A DNA stretch of 64,000 nt from PALSA-1353 sp050012375 (GTDB lineage Bacteria > Planctomycetota > Phycisphaerae > Tepidisphaerales > Tepidisphaeraceae), in the NCBI GenBank assembly GCA_050012375.1, contig JBEKHH010000021.1:9709-73708 (forward strand). Direction: 5' to 3'. The notes under the pieces are model-generated. The model did no database searches, had not been told where the DNA came from, and saw only the letters and a list, made by a program, of their open reading frames with translations. A program made the position numbers and the translations under genes. This document shows positions 35,104-42,751 of this stretch, one piece after another. How positions within the stretch are numbered: position 1 is the first letter of the stretch; each line of letters starts with the position of its first letter.

Positions 35104-35502
35104 TTATCTTTCCAATGGCATAACAAGGACCATCCCCAGCTTATCGAGAATAGACACCGGCGGCGCGATTTGGCTTGGCAGCGCCGCGATTGACGGCGTC
35201 ATCCCATTGGCCGCGCTCGCCGGCATATTCTGCGAAGCAGCGGCGCTGCCGACAAACCCCGATCCGCCCTTCTGATACCGAAATCCACGAACGGCGGCCG
35301 AGCCCAGAAGGCTCGTATCCACGTTCAGCGAGGCGTATTTCCGGTTGTCCGACCGCACCGCCTGGCCGGCACTCTCATTCACGCCCACCACCAGCGTGCT
35401 GATCTGGAGGTCGAGAGTCGTTCCCGCCGCATAATAAAACGGCACCGACAACGAATCATCAGCCACCGCCCGGCCCGCGCACACGATCACTGTGAAGAAC
35501 AA
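35104..35502 (-). CDS. Small exported protein upstream of the AsmA-like gene
   Basis: The stop at 35104 is 2 bases from the AsmA-like start, so the pair is translationally coupled. The likely start is a TTG at 35502 (VLFFTVIVCAGRAVADDS gives a signal peptide with A-x-A cleavage); a frame reaching 35745 exists but runs through hairpin repeat B and codes low-complexity basic sequence there. The mature ~115 residues are a beta-rich domain (SVPFYYAAGTTLDLQIST, DNRKYASLNVDTSLLG). Unknown family. The coupling suggests a role with the AsmA-like lipid transporter. Confidence 0.5.
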   Translation of the reverse strand: MFFTVIVCAGRAVADDSLSVPFYYAAGTTLDLQISTLVVGVNESAGQAVRSDNRKYASLNVDTSLLGSAAVRGFRYQKGGSGFVGSAAASQNMPASAANGMTPSIAALPSQIAPPVSILDKLGMVLVMPLER

Positions 35503-35506
35503 AACG

Positions 35507-35635
35507 AAATGGAACCGCGAAGACGCCGCGGAGGCTTTGCCTACCGCGAAGAGCGCGAAGATAGCCGCGAAGGAATTCACTAGCTGATTTCTTCGCGGCC
35601 GTCTTCGCGCTCTTCGCGTCTTCGTGGTTGCATTT
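35507..35635. repeat. Long branched hairpin repeat, copy B
   Basis: Outer arms 35507-35525 and 35617-35635 pair with two mismatches (one G-U). Inner arms of CGCGAAGA units pair with TCTTCGCG units. The unpaired 19-base branch CCGCGGAGGCTTTGCCTAC (35526-35544) is identical to that of copy A. A run of CTTGGCGT repeats (35637-35660) trails the right arm. Lies in the divergent gap between the AsmA-partner gene and gmd, so promoters must lie next to or within it. Confidence 0.85.
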
Positions 35636-35701
35636 CCTTGGCGTCTTGGCGTCTTGGCGGTTAACATTTGGTCCGCTCTCAATGTCATTGGGAACATTCT
35701 A

Positions 35702-36742
35702 ATGCAAGTCACCAGCCGCAAAAAGGCCCTGATCTCCGGCATCACCGGCCAAGACGGTTCTTATCTCGCTGAATTGCTGCTCTCCAAGGGCTACGACGTG
35801 CACGGCATCGTCCGCCGCAGCAGTTCCTTCAACACCGATCGCATCGGCCATCTGTATCGCGACCCGCACGATCCGCAGGCTCGGGTGTTTCTCCATTACG
35901 GCGACCTGGTGGATGGGACGGGGCTCCGGGAGATCCTCACCCGCGTGCAGCCCAATGAAGTTTACAACCTCGGCGCCCAATCGCACGTCCGCGTCAGCTT
36001 CGATCAACCCGTTTACACCGTCGCCGTCGATGCCCTGGGCACGATGAGCTTCCTCGAAGCGATTCGCGACACCGGCCTGCCGATCCGCTTTTACCAGGCC
36101 TCCAGCAGTGAAATGTACGGGAAAGTCGTGCAGACGCCGCAGAACGAATCCACGCCGTTCTATCCCCGCAGCCCCTACGCCTGCGCGAAAGTTTTCAGCT
36201 TCTGGCAAACCGTCAACTACCGCGAGAGTTACAACATGTTCGCCTGCAACGGCATCATGTTCAACCATGAAAGTCCGCGCCGCGGCGAAACGTTCGTCAC
36301 CCGCAAGATCACCCGCGCCGCCACCCGCATCAAGGAGGGCCTTCAGCAAAAGCTCTATCTCGGAAATCTCGACGCCAAGCGCGATTGGGGCTTCGCCGGC
36401 GATTACGTCGAGGCGATGTGGCTCATGCTCCAGCAGGAAAAGCCCGTTGATTACGTCATCGCCACGGGCGAAACCCACAGCGTCCGCGAGTTTCTCGACG
36501 AGGTCTTTGCCCATCTCGAACTGGATTGGCGCAAATACGTCGACGTCGATCCGCGTTATTTCCGGCCCGCTGAGGTGGATATGCTCCTGGGCGACGCCGC
36601 CAAGGCACGCCGCCTTCTTTCCTGGAAGCCCAAGATCACCTTCAAGGCCCTGGCCCGCATGATGACCGATGCCGATTGGCAACTGGCCAGGAGCGAAAAG
36701 GTCCTGGCCGAACAAGGTAAAAAGCAGACGTCTACGACCTAA
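35702..36742 (+). CDS. gmd: GDP-mannose 4,6-dehydratase
   Basis: Converts GDP-D-mannose to GDP-4-keto-6-deoxymannose, the first step towards GDP-fucose or GDP-rhamnose. 346 residues from the ATG at 35702 (a longer frame begins in the repeat). Short-chain dehydrogenase signature GITGQDGSYLAE near the N-terminus, SSSEMYGKV with the catalytic Thr/Ser region, and the Tyr-x3-Lys pair in SPYACAK. ETFVTRKITRA and the C-terminal VDMLLGDAAKARRLLSWKP are typical GMD. The product is used by the fcl gene at 38441, which is separated by a PEP-CTERM gene on the other strand. Confidence 0.96.
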   Translation: MQVTSRKKALISGITGQDGSYLAELLLSKGYDVHGIVRRSSSFNTDRIGHLYRDPHDPQARVFLHYGDLVDGTGLREILTRVQPNEVYNLGAQSHVRVSFDQPVYTVAVDALGTMSFLEAIRDTGLPIRFYQASSSEMYGKVVQTPQNESTPFYPRSPYACAKVFSFWQTVNYRESYNMFACNGIMFNHESPRRGETFVTRKITRAATRIKEGLQQKLYLGNLDAKRDWGFAGDYVEAMWLMLQQEKPVDYVIATGETHSVREFLDEVFAHLELDWRKYVDVDPRYFRPAEVDMLLGDAAKARRLLSWKPKITFKALARMMTDADWQLARSEKVLAEQGKKQTSTT

Positions 36743-36776
36743 ATAAGGAACCGTGTTTCAGGGACAGTAACCCAAT

Positions 36777-36803
36777 GTTTAGCGGCGTCGCTTGCGACGC
36801 GCG
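36777..36803. repeat. Short hairpin repeat of the TTTAGCGGC family (copy 1)
   Basis: GTTTAGCGGCGTCGCTTGCG and the following ACGCGCG: the core GCGTCGC-TT-GCGACGC is a perfect 7-bp stem. It lies between convergent gene ends (gmd stop 36742, PEP-CTERM stop 36838), a terminator-like position. Related copies at 52863 and 58910. Confidence 0.6.
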
Positions 36804-36837
36804 TTCTTCTCGATGCCCCAGAATCGCGGTCGCCCAT

Positions 36838-38277
36838 TTAGGGCGCGGCCCGGCGAGTGCGGCGTAGAAGCAGACACACCGGCACAACCATAGCCAGACC
36901 CACCGGCTCAGGAACGGGTTCCATTCCTTCCACCCCTTCCACGTCCAGACCGATGCCCGTGCCGTACTCCGGCTGCGTGTAAGTCGGATCGTCGAGAATG
37001 TCATCCGCCAGCGCCAGCCGGAACGAATCACCCTGTGCCAAGTCAAACGTGATGGGGATTTGCGACGGCATGGTGGGTTCGTCGGTAAACAGTTGGGATA
37101 GAAACGAGTCGCTCAGGGGAACGTCAAGCATCGCCCCGCCGGTGGATGGAACGTTGATGCTGAAATCGCCCAGCGAGATTCCGTCGATGGAGATGCCAAC
37201 CGGCTGAGAAATGCTTCCCTCGGAAATCGCCAGGAAAAAGTCGGGCTGTTCCGCGCGGAAAAGGCCGGGGGTTGACTGCGTGACGCCTTCGTGGAGATCG
37301 GACCAAAAGCCGGGGTCCATCCCGATGTTCAGTTGAATCCCCCCGCCCGTCGGAGGAGGGGCAATCTCCTCGCCCTGCTTGGGTGTGCCCGGGATCGCGC
37401 CCGGCGCGGGCGTGACGTTCTTCTCAGTGGCGTAACCATGTCCCTCCAGCAATATGTTGGTCGTGACATTTGACTTATTGGCGTCGATCGCGGTCTGGAG
37501 GTTGGTCAGGCCGGCGTTAAAGCTCTTAAGCGTGCCGTCGCCGGCGATTGTCACCTTATTCGTGGTGCTGGGATTCTGGTCGTAAAGATAGTAGCTGGTC
37601 GTGGTGACAAGCGGCTTAAATGCCAGATAAGGTTGATCGGGCAGGTCCGTATGCAGACGAGCCATGTTCCCGGCAAAGACCATCGCCAGGCTGCTGGCGC
37701 CGGCGTTGATGTTCGTGGCCGCGTTTCCGCCATTGCCCGTGACGAGTTGCGGCGTCCCACCGACCGCGGTGTCCACCGCCATGTTGTTCTTCGCCGAATC
37801 CTGGATTTGTTGAACGGTCGAAACCCCGGTGCGGAGTTGCTTGGTGGCGTATGCGGTGTAGCTGTAATAAAAACTTTTGTTCACGACGTTATCGCTGGTA
37901 TCGTGTTTCGGCAGGCGGCCCGGGGGGTTCTTGTCCGCCGTGCTCCATCCGTCCGTGGTGTTTTGGTCCACCGTCGTTGCCGTGCTGACCACATAGGGAA
38001 CCGTCTTCAGCCCATTGGCGGCGTTGGCCAGCCCTCCGGAGCGACACGTGCCCGTAAACACATTGAGCTGTTTCGCGTTGGACAGATATTGGTTGAACAG
38101 AGCAACAACTCTCGTCCAGGACAGCTTCGCGGTATCCGTTGGCGCATCCTTCTCGAACACGTAACCGCTGTCCTCTATAGTCACGTCAGCTCGGGCGCGA
38201 AGCTGCAACCCGAACACAGTGAGCCCCAGGCACAACGAAACAAGCAGCCGGCGCCGAGTGGAAATTGCGGTTCTCAT
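36838..38277 (-). CDS. PEP-CTERM exported protein, function unknown
   Basis: 479 residues. Signal peptide at the N-terminus (RRLLVSLCLGLTVFGLQLRARA). The C-terminus is a PEP-CTERM sorting tail: VPEP, a hydrophobic helix (VGLAMVVPVCLLL) and Arg cluster RRTRRAA, recognised by exosortase. The mature protein is rich in Thr/Asn/Asp, with PAPGAIPGTPKQGEE linker; no enzymatic motif seen. Typical of exopolysaccharide-linked surface proteins, consistent with the surrounding sugar-nucleotide genes. No exosortase gene lies in the window. Confidence 0.85.
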   Translation of the reverse strand: MRTAISTRRRLLVSLCLGLTVFGLQLRARADVTIEDSGYVFEKDAPTDTAKLSWTRVVALFNQYLSNAKQLNVFTGTCRSGGLANAANGLKTVPYVVSTATTVDQNTTDGWSTADKNPPGRLPKHDTSDNVVNKSFYYSYTAYATKQLRTGVSTVQQIQDSAKNNMAVDTAVGGTPQLVTGNGGNAATNINAGASSLAMVFAGNMARLHTDLPDQPYLAFKPLVTTTSYYLYDQNPSTTNKVTIAGDGTLKSFNAGLTNLQTAIDANKSNVTTNILLEGHGYATEKNVTPAPGAIPGTPKQGEEIAPPPTGGGIQLNIGMDPGFWSDLHEGVTQSTPGLFRAEQPDFFLAISEGSISQPVGISIDGISLGDFSINVPSTGGAMLDVPLSDSFLSQLFTDEPTMPSQIPITFDLAQGDSFRLALADDILDDPTYTQPEYGTGIGLDVEGVEGMEPVPEPVGLAMVVPVCLLLRRTRRAAP

Positions 38278-38440
38278 GCACTCTCCCGAGAAAAGGGCTC
38301 TACCTGTTGACGTGTCCTTCCCTTAAGGCCACGGCAGCATATTATTATGGGACGTAATCCGACACAAGGAATTTGTCGGAATCTTCGGCAATGCCGTGCA
38401 GGGTTTCGCGTAGAGTGCTGTAGAGCCAAGGACTTGCGAC

Positions 38441-39415
38441 ATGAGCCTCTCCATCAACGATCGAATCGTGCTGACTGGCGGCGCCGGATTTTTGGGCACG
38501 GTTGTCGCAGAAAAGCTGCAAGCGCGCGGATACCAGAACATCTTCGTTCCGCGCCGAAAGGATTTCGATCTCACCAGCGAAGCGGATGTCCGGCGCCTCT
38601 ATCGCGAATTTCGCCCCGAGGTGGTGATGCACCTGGCGGCCGAAGTCGGCGGCATCGGCGCCAACCGCGACAATCCCGGCCGATTCTTCTTTGCCAATCT
38701 CGCCATGGGCATGCACCTCATCGAGCATGCCCGCATCAATCGCATCAAGAAATTCGTCCAGGTCGGCTCGATATGCGCCTATCCGAAATTCACGCCCATC
38801 CCCTTCCGCGAAGCCGACCTGTGGAACGGATACCCCGAAGAAACCAACGCCCCCTATGGCATCGCCAAAAAATCCCTCCTGGTCATGTGCCAGGCTTACC
38901 GCCAGCAATACGGCCTGAACGCGATCTATCTCCTGCCGGTGAATCTCTATGGCCCGCGCGATAATTTCCATCTTGAGTCCAGCCATGTCATCCCCGCCCT
39001 GATCCGCAAATGCGTCGAGGCGCGTCTGGCCGGCCAGCGCGAGATGACCGCCTGGGGCACCGGCTCAGCCAGCCGCGAATTTCTCTACGTGCAGGACTGC
39101 GCGGAGGGAATCGTCCTTTCGCTGGAAAAATACGATTCGCCGGAACCGATGAACCTCGGCAGCGGCCGGGAAATTAGTATCAAGGACTTAACGGAGCTGA
39201 TCGCCCGTCTGAGCGGCTTTACGGGCCAGATCATCTGGGACCCGACCAAACCGGACGGCCAACCACGCCGATGCCTGGACGTAACTCGTGCCAAGCAAGC
39301 GATCGGCTTCACCGCACAGACAACCTTGGAGGACGGCCTGAAGAAAACAATCGCCTGGTTCGAGTCCCATCGCGGCGAACTGACCGAACGAAACCATGCT
39401 GCTCAGACACCCTAA
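38441..39415 (+). CDS. fcl: GDP-L-fucose synthase
   Basis: Epimerase/reductase that turns GDP-4-keto-6-deoxymannose into GDP-L-fucose with NADPH. 324 residues. VLTGGAGFLGTVVAEKL is the Rossmann GxxGxxG; HLAAEVGGIGAN matches the family's 'LAA.VGGI.AN'; SICAYPKF holds the catalytic Ser; YGIAKK is the Tyr-x3-Lys pair; LPVNLYGPRDNF and REFLYVQD are family motifs. Together with gmd it completes GDP-fucose synthesis. Accessory DNA (39.4-42.7 kb) follows. Confidence 0.95.
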   Translation: MSLSINDRIVLTGGAGFLGTVVAEKLQARGYQNIFVPRRKDFDLTSEADVRRLYREFRPEVVMHLAAEVGGIGANRDNPGRFFFANLAMGMHLIEHARINRIKKFVQVGSICAYPKFTPIPFREADLWNGYPEETNAPYGIAKKSLLVMCQAYRQQYGLNAIYLLPVNLYGPRDNFHLESSHVIPALIRKCVEARLAGQREMTAWGTGSASREFLYVQDCAEGIVLSLEKYDSPEPMNLGSGREISIKDLTELIARLSGFTGQIIWDPTKPDGQPRRCLDVTRAKQAIGFTAQTTLEDGLKKTIAWFESHRGELTERNHAAQTP

Positions 39416-39416
39416 A

Positions 39417-39645
39417 ATTCGGAGCTGTCCCGTTTTATTCTGGGGAAATAAAACGGGGAAATAAAACGGGACAGCTCTGAATTAAATCCGGCATCGACAG
39501 TCCTGGGGCCAACTACCGGTGTCGACAACCCTTGGCCTATCCCGCCTGGAACGAAAACGGGACAGCTCTGAAACTCGGAAAACGGGACAGCTCTGAATTA
39601 AATCCACGGCATCGACAGACCTGAAGCGAACTACCGGTGACGAAC
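39417..39645. repeat. REP-like repeat cluster (ACGGGACAGCTCTGAATT units)
   Basis: AAAACGGGACAGCTCTGAAT plus TAAATCC occurs at 39463-39489 and 39579-39605. A shorter copy is at 39554-39571 and an inverted copy at 39417-39436 (AATTCGGAGCTGTCCCGTTT). Each full copy is followed by a second shared segment GGCATCGACAG..CCTG..GC.AACTACCGGTG (39490-39524 and 39608-39642). The 360-base gap from fcl to the SEC-C gene holds nothing else but a short GGGGACGTAACTAATTTCAT sequence (39664-39683). Such units accompany REP-associated transposases in other genomes; none is present here. Confidence 0.7.
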
Positions 39646-39775
39646 AAGCTAGGACGGACTAAAGGGGACGTAACTAATTTCATTCACTTTTCTCCGCGAG
39701 CTTTGACTGGGCGAAAACTCTATGGGCTGGAGCCTTTCCAAAGACTCCCGACTCCTAAACTCCAGCGCTTTCGAT

Positions 39776-40717
39776 TCACCGGCTGTTCACAAACCAAACG
39801 GAATAATCCTCCAGCAACTGGTGGTTGGGAGACTGCTTGTCCGTCGCCTTCAGTTCGGCCAAGCCCAAGATAAACAACTTGCCATCGAAGATTCGCTTCA
39901 CGCGGGCGCCGATGTCTTCGTAGAACAGCATCCATTCGGAGCCGCCCTCGCGCTCAAGGCCATGCAGTTCATAACGGTCCATGTACGACGGCTGGGTCTT
40001 TCTGAGCTTCTTGTATTCGGCGGCGCTCCATCCGCCGATTACGTACGGTTCCTCCCATCGAAAATCCTCGATCCCGGTGACCTCGCACGGCAGTTGCAAG
40101 TGTGCCTGCAAATAGTTGAACAGCACATCGATGGCCTGATCCCTGTCCTGTTGCCCGTCGCCAAGCACCTGCTTGATGCGATCGAAACACGCGTCGTGGT
40201 CGATTTCCGGCTCGTCATCGTCGTCTGTGTCGTCCTCCACAAACCCATCGGTTTCATCCTCGTCCTCTTCATCCCACGGCTCATCGTCAAGATCATCCCT
40301 TCGCGCCGAGCCCTGCTTGCCGGCCCAGAAGGGACAGACGGGACAATCCTGGCCGCGGGGGAAATCGATTCCCTCTTCATGCGGGCATCCAAGAATCCCC
40401 TCCGTCACCACCACGCTTTTGACGCCGTGTTTGGCGAGGAATCGCTTGATCTCCTCGGCGATTTTCGCGTCGCCGACAACGTTCATCCCCATCCATTTCA
40501 GGAGGATCGGCTCGGCCTCCTCGCTGAGAATCACTCCGGCGACGATCTTCGTGGTCGTCTTGTCGTCAGGGCCGTAGTAGGCCACGGTGCCGATCGGATA
40601 TTTCCCGTGACGATTGGCCTTGGCCTTGGCGGCACAGCAGAATTTGTATTTCTCCCCGCTCCCGCAGGGGCACGGATCATAAGGACCGATTTGCAGGCTC
40701 CATCCCATCCGTGACAT
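39776..40717 (-). CDS. SEC-C motif protein with acidic linker
   Basis: 313 residues from the ATG at 40717 (alternative 40708). The zinc-binding SEC-C motif is at the N-terminus, DPCPCGSGEKYKFCC, followed by basic KAKAN. A second Cys cluster (ILGCPHEEG, DCPVCPFW) may bind another metal. A ~35-residue Asp/Glu-rich stretch (EEDEDETDGFVEDDTDDDDE) separates it from an alpha/beta domain ending WSAAEYKKLRKTQ and LHGLEREGGSEWMLF. SEC-C proteins bind nucleic acid or proteins via zinc. Upstream gene 40531-41010 overlaps its start by 187 bases in another frame, which is unusual. Function unknown. Confidence 0.8.
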   Translation of the reverse strand: MSRMGWSLQIGPYDPCPCGSGEKYKFCCAAKAKANRHGKYPIGTVAYYGPDDKTTTKIVAGVILSEEAEPILLKWMGMNVVGDAKIAEEIKRFLAKHGVKSVVVTEGILGCPHEEGIDFPRGQDCPVCPFWAGKQGSARRDDLDDEPWDEEDEDETDGFVEDDTDDDDEPEIDHDACFDRIKQVLGDGQQDRDQAIDVLFNYLQAHLQLPCEVTGIEDFRWEEPYVIGGWSAAEYKKLRKTQPSYMDRYELHGLEREGGSEWMLFYEDIGARVKRIFDGKLFILGLAELKATDKQSPNHQLLEDYSVWFVNSR

Positions 40718-41010
40718 TGTAAACTCGGGCTGCGCGGTCCGAAATGGAAATACGCGCAAGGTCTGTATCCCGCCCGTCGTCCTGACCCATTCCTTCGCGG
40801 CCTGATCCCCTCTCGGATGCCGGTGACGAGCAATAAATCCAAACGCACGCTCGAATCATCAGGCAGGCCGAACCATATAATCCGGCCCGATGGCGTTTGG
40901 CCGAGGTTCTCGGGATGCATCACGTCATAAGATAGTCCGTCGGCCGTCAGGATTCGGAACGGCTGGAACGGCTTCTTCTCCCTCAGCCGCTGGATTTCCT
41001 GAATCGTCAT
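40531..41010 (-). CDS. Small PFQPFRI-type protein, 3' end probably degraded
   Basis: The first ~65 residues (MTIQEIQRLREKKPFQPFRI, SYDVMHPENLGQ, RLDLLLVTGIREG) match small ~90-100-residue planctomycete proteins with an N-terminal 'PFQPFRI..DG..YEV.HP' pattern and unknown function. The frame continues to 159 residues, the last ~85 being Arg/Gly/Ser-rich and overlapping the 5' end of the SEC-C gene. This suggests loss of the original stop or a frameshift. The N-terminal part is convincing, the C-terminal part is not. Confidence 0.5.
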   Translation of the reverse strand: MTIQEIQRLREKKPFQPFRILTADGLSYDVMHPENLGQTPSGRIIWFGLPDDSSVRLDLLLVTGIREGIRPRRNGSGRRAGYRPCAYFHFGPRSPSLQCHGWDGACKSVLMIRAPAGAGRNTNSAVPPRPRPIVTGNIRSAPWPTTALTTRRPRRSSPE

Positions 41011-41046
41011 GCGGTCATTATATCGAAGGTTCGATAATTGTTGCCA

Positions 41047-41568
41047 TTAACCGGGCGAATTCGGGGGGAATTCAAAGGGGGCGGGTCGATTTGGGGACCA
41101 TAGAACGGGACTCTCATTTTGATTTCCCGCGAGATGCGGGCGTCGTGCGGCAATCCAAGCTTCGGCCTCCGTTGCAAATTTCTTTGCCTCTTGCAGCAGT
41201 TGGTCAGCATCGCCGTCGGAAATGCCGCCGGCAAAGTCGTATTCGCTCTGGTTGCGAAGCATCCGGCAGTTGTTGAAATACGACGAAAGCGTTGCAAACG
41301 CCGGATCGGCGGCCTCCAGGGCAATGAACGTGTTGTAATGCCCACCGACCGTACGGGGACGGTAGCCTTCGGCACGGACGATCATTAGTGAAAGTGAAAG
41401 CGTTCTGGCCGCGTCGTAGGCAAGGAAGAACCGGACGTCGGTGGACAGACCAACGATGGCGACGTTGGCCATGCTCCGGGCAACGATTGAGCGCAAATTG
41501 TCTATTTCACTTTTGCTCGTGGGATCGGCGGTGACGCATTTTCTATTCAGAAGCTCTTTCCAAGTCAC
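41047..41568 (-). CDS. HEPN-domain protein (toxin partner of MNT gene)
   Basis: 173 residues, all-helical: AYDAARTLSLSLMIVRAEGY, FIALEAADPAF, YFNNCRMLRNQSEYDFAG. The RNxxxYD motif is the HEPN signature region where RNA-cleaving HEPN toxins normally have RxxxxH; the His is replaced by Tyr, as in sacsin-type HEPN. The start overlaps the MNT gene end by 26 bases, the usual MNT-HEPN operon. The last ~20 residues (SPNRPAPFEFPPNSPG) are encoded by a REP-like GAATTCAAAGGGGGCGGG sequence at 41068-41088, so the natural C-terminus may have been replaced. Confidence 0.7.
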   Translation of the reverse strand: MTWKELLNRKCVTADPTSKSEIDNLRSIVARSMANVAIVGLSTDVRFFLAYDAARTLSLSLMIVRAEGYRPRTVGGHYNTFIALEAADPAFATLSSYFNNCRMLRNQSEYDFAGGISDGDADQLLQEAKKFATEAEAWIAARRPHLAGNQNESPVLWSPNRPAPFEFPPNSPG

Positions 41569-42136
41569 GCTCCGTGCCTATCACGAAGAGCTTGGGTTTG
41601 TCCAGCACGGCCGACAAAAAATGCTGCTTTCGTTTGGCCCTGAATTCAGCGGGGCTGTAGAGGCTGAGATTGATCTCGCGTCCGAGCTGCAATCCCGCTT
41701 GCTGCAATGGGCGCGAAAGACGCATCCTATGGACTGCGCCGACAATCATCAGATCGATATCGCTGTCGGGTTGCTCCCGTGCCGCCGCAATTGACCCATA
41801 AACGAATGCGAGCTGAATCTCCTCAGCCATTGGCGCCAAAGTTTCGCGCAACGCTCCAACAAGACCGACCGTTTTAAGAATCAACCCATGCAGTTCAGGA
41901 AACAGTGGGGCATGTTCATTGGCTTGAAAGAAAACCATGTGTCCTTTGCGGTAGCTCTTGAGCAAGCCCGCCCCGGCGAGCGCCTTCAAATCCCTCTGGA
42001 CGCCGGAGCGAAGCACGCCGAGGTGCCTGGCAAGCTCGGCGGCGTACCAGGCCCGACCAGGCTGACCAAAAAGCGCCCCCAGCAGCCGCTGGCGGTTCTT
42101 CGGCATCAGGACATCCAGACCGGAACGTGTACTCAT
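41543..42136 (-). CDS. MNT nucleotidyltransferase antitoxin with N-terminal HTH
   Basis: 197 residues. The N-terminal ~85 residues are a winged helix (ALFGQPGRAWYAAELARHLG, GVQRDLKALAGAGLLKSYRKG). The C-terminal part is a minimal nucleotidyltransferase: FVYGSIAAAREQPDSDIDLM gives G-S-x9-D-x-D. In MNT-HEPN modules the MNT protein AMPylates and neutralises the HEPN RNase. Here the HTH fusion suggests direct autoregulation. The promoter has a TTGACA at 42173-42168 (minus) and two 13-base direct repeats. It is the first gene of the pair. Confidence 0.82.
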   Translation of the reverse strand: MSTRSGLDVLMPKNRQRLLGALFGQPGRAWYAAELARHLGVLRSGVQRDLKALAGAGLLKSYRKGHMVFFQANEHAPLFPELHGLILKTVGLVGALRETLAPMAEEIQLAFVYGSIAAAREQPDSDIDLMIVGAVHRMRLSRPLQQAGLQLGREINLSLYSPAEFRAKRKQHFLSAVLDKPKLFVIGTERDLERASE

Positions 42137-42138
42137 AT

Positions 42139-42174
42139 AATGTACTTATCGACACTTATTGTGTACTTGTCAAC
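42139..42174 (-). promoter_or_regulatory. Promoter and direct-repeat operator of the MNT-HEPN pair
   Basis: On the minus strand TTGACA (plus 42168-42173) and GATAAG (plus 42145-42150) are separated by 17 bases, placing transcription start about 2 bases before the ATG at 42136. On the plus strand TGTACTTATCGAC (42141-42153) and TGTACTTGTCAAC (42162-42174) are near-identical and 21 bases apart, two helical turns, overlapping the -10 and -35. A dimeric HTH protein could sit there; the MNT gene product is the obvious candidate. Confidence 0.5.
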
Positions 42175-42751
42175 GAGATTCGCACCGGATCAATTCCAAT
42201 ATGCGGATAAAATGCTGGTGTCATGGACACTTGATCTCGCTCTGTCGCGAAAAAGCTGAATCAGTTTAAACCCCCAGGGCACCGATGAACCGTGTCAGCC
42301 CACTTCTCAGCGCTCTCGGCGATCTCGAGCGAAGCGGGCGGTGAATAATCCGCTTGAGGCGAGGCGCTCCAAAAAAACTCCGAATTTTTCCCTTGAAAAA
42401 AATCATGTGTTAGGGTAATGTTCGCACTGCGTCGGGTTCGCAATCTCATTCAACCCAAGGAGAGACTCCCTATGTCCGCCGATCCCGTCTTCTCTGCACA
42501 CTTGACCAATGACAAGGGACAAATGACCATCCCAGCGAAGCGTACCCCCCTCCCCCCCCGAAATGGGATATTCTGAGATAGGATGTGACTGTGACCCCCA
42601 CTTTTAGCCTCGATGACATCCGGTTCCGGGCCATTTCGCTCCGAGGGTTCGATAACCATTGCTTTTGTCCGAATCCGCCCGTAACACTAGGCGTAAGTTC
42701 CATTTCCACCATGCAGATGCTGGCGGTTTTGGACGATGCACAGAGGTAACT
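42175..42751 (+). other. 577-base gap with a 34-codon reading frame and repeat-like sequence
   Basis: Mostly no recognised feature. A short frame at 42472-42576 starts with ATG behind AAGGAG (9-base spacing) and encodes 34 residues (MSADPVFSAHLTNDKGQMTI onwards). Its GQMTIPAK fits the AbrB/SpoVT pattern GQVTIP, but the codons also contain GACAAGGGACAAATGAC, similar to the GACAAAT repeat at 11.07 kb, so it may be chance. A C-tract CCCCCCTCCCCCCCC lies at 42545-42559. Confidence 0.3.

Noticed and set aside
35699..36715. 338-codon minus-strand frame opposite gmd
   Set aside because: Antisense of the well-supported gmd.
42472..42576. 34-codon frame with GQMTIPAK resembling an AbrB/SpoVT antitoxin
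   Set aside because: A ribosome-binding site is present, but the motif is partly encoded by GACAAGGGACAAATGAC repeat-like sequence and there is no conserved second half; noted only in the gap entry.
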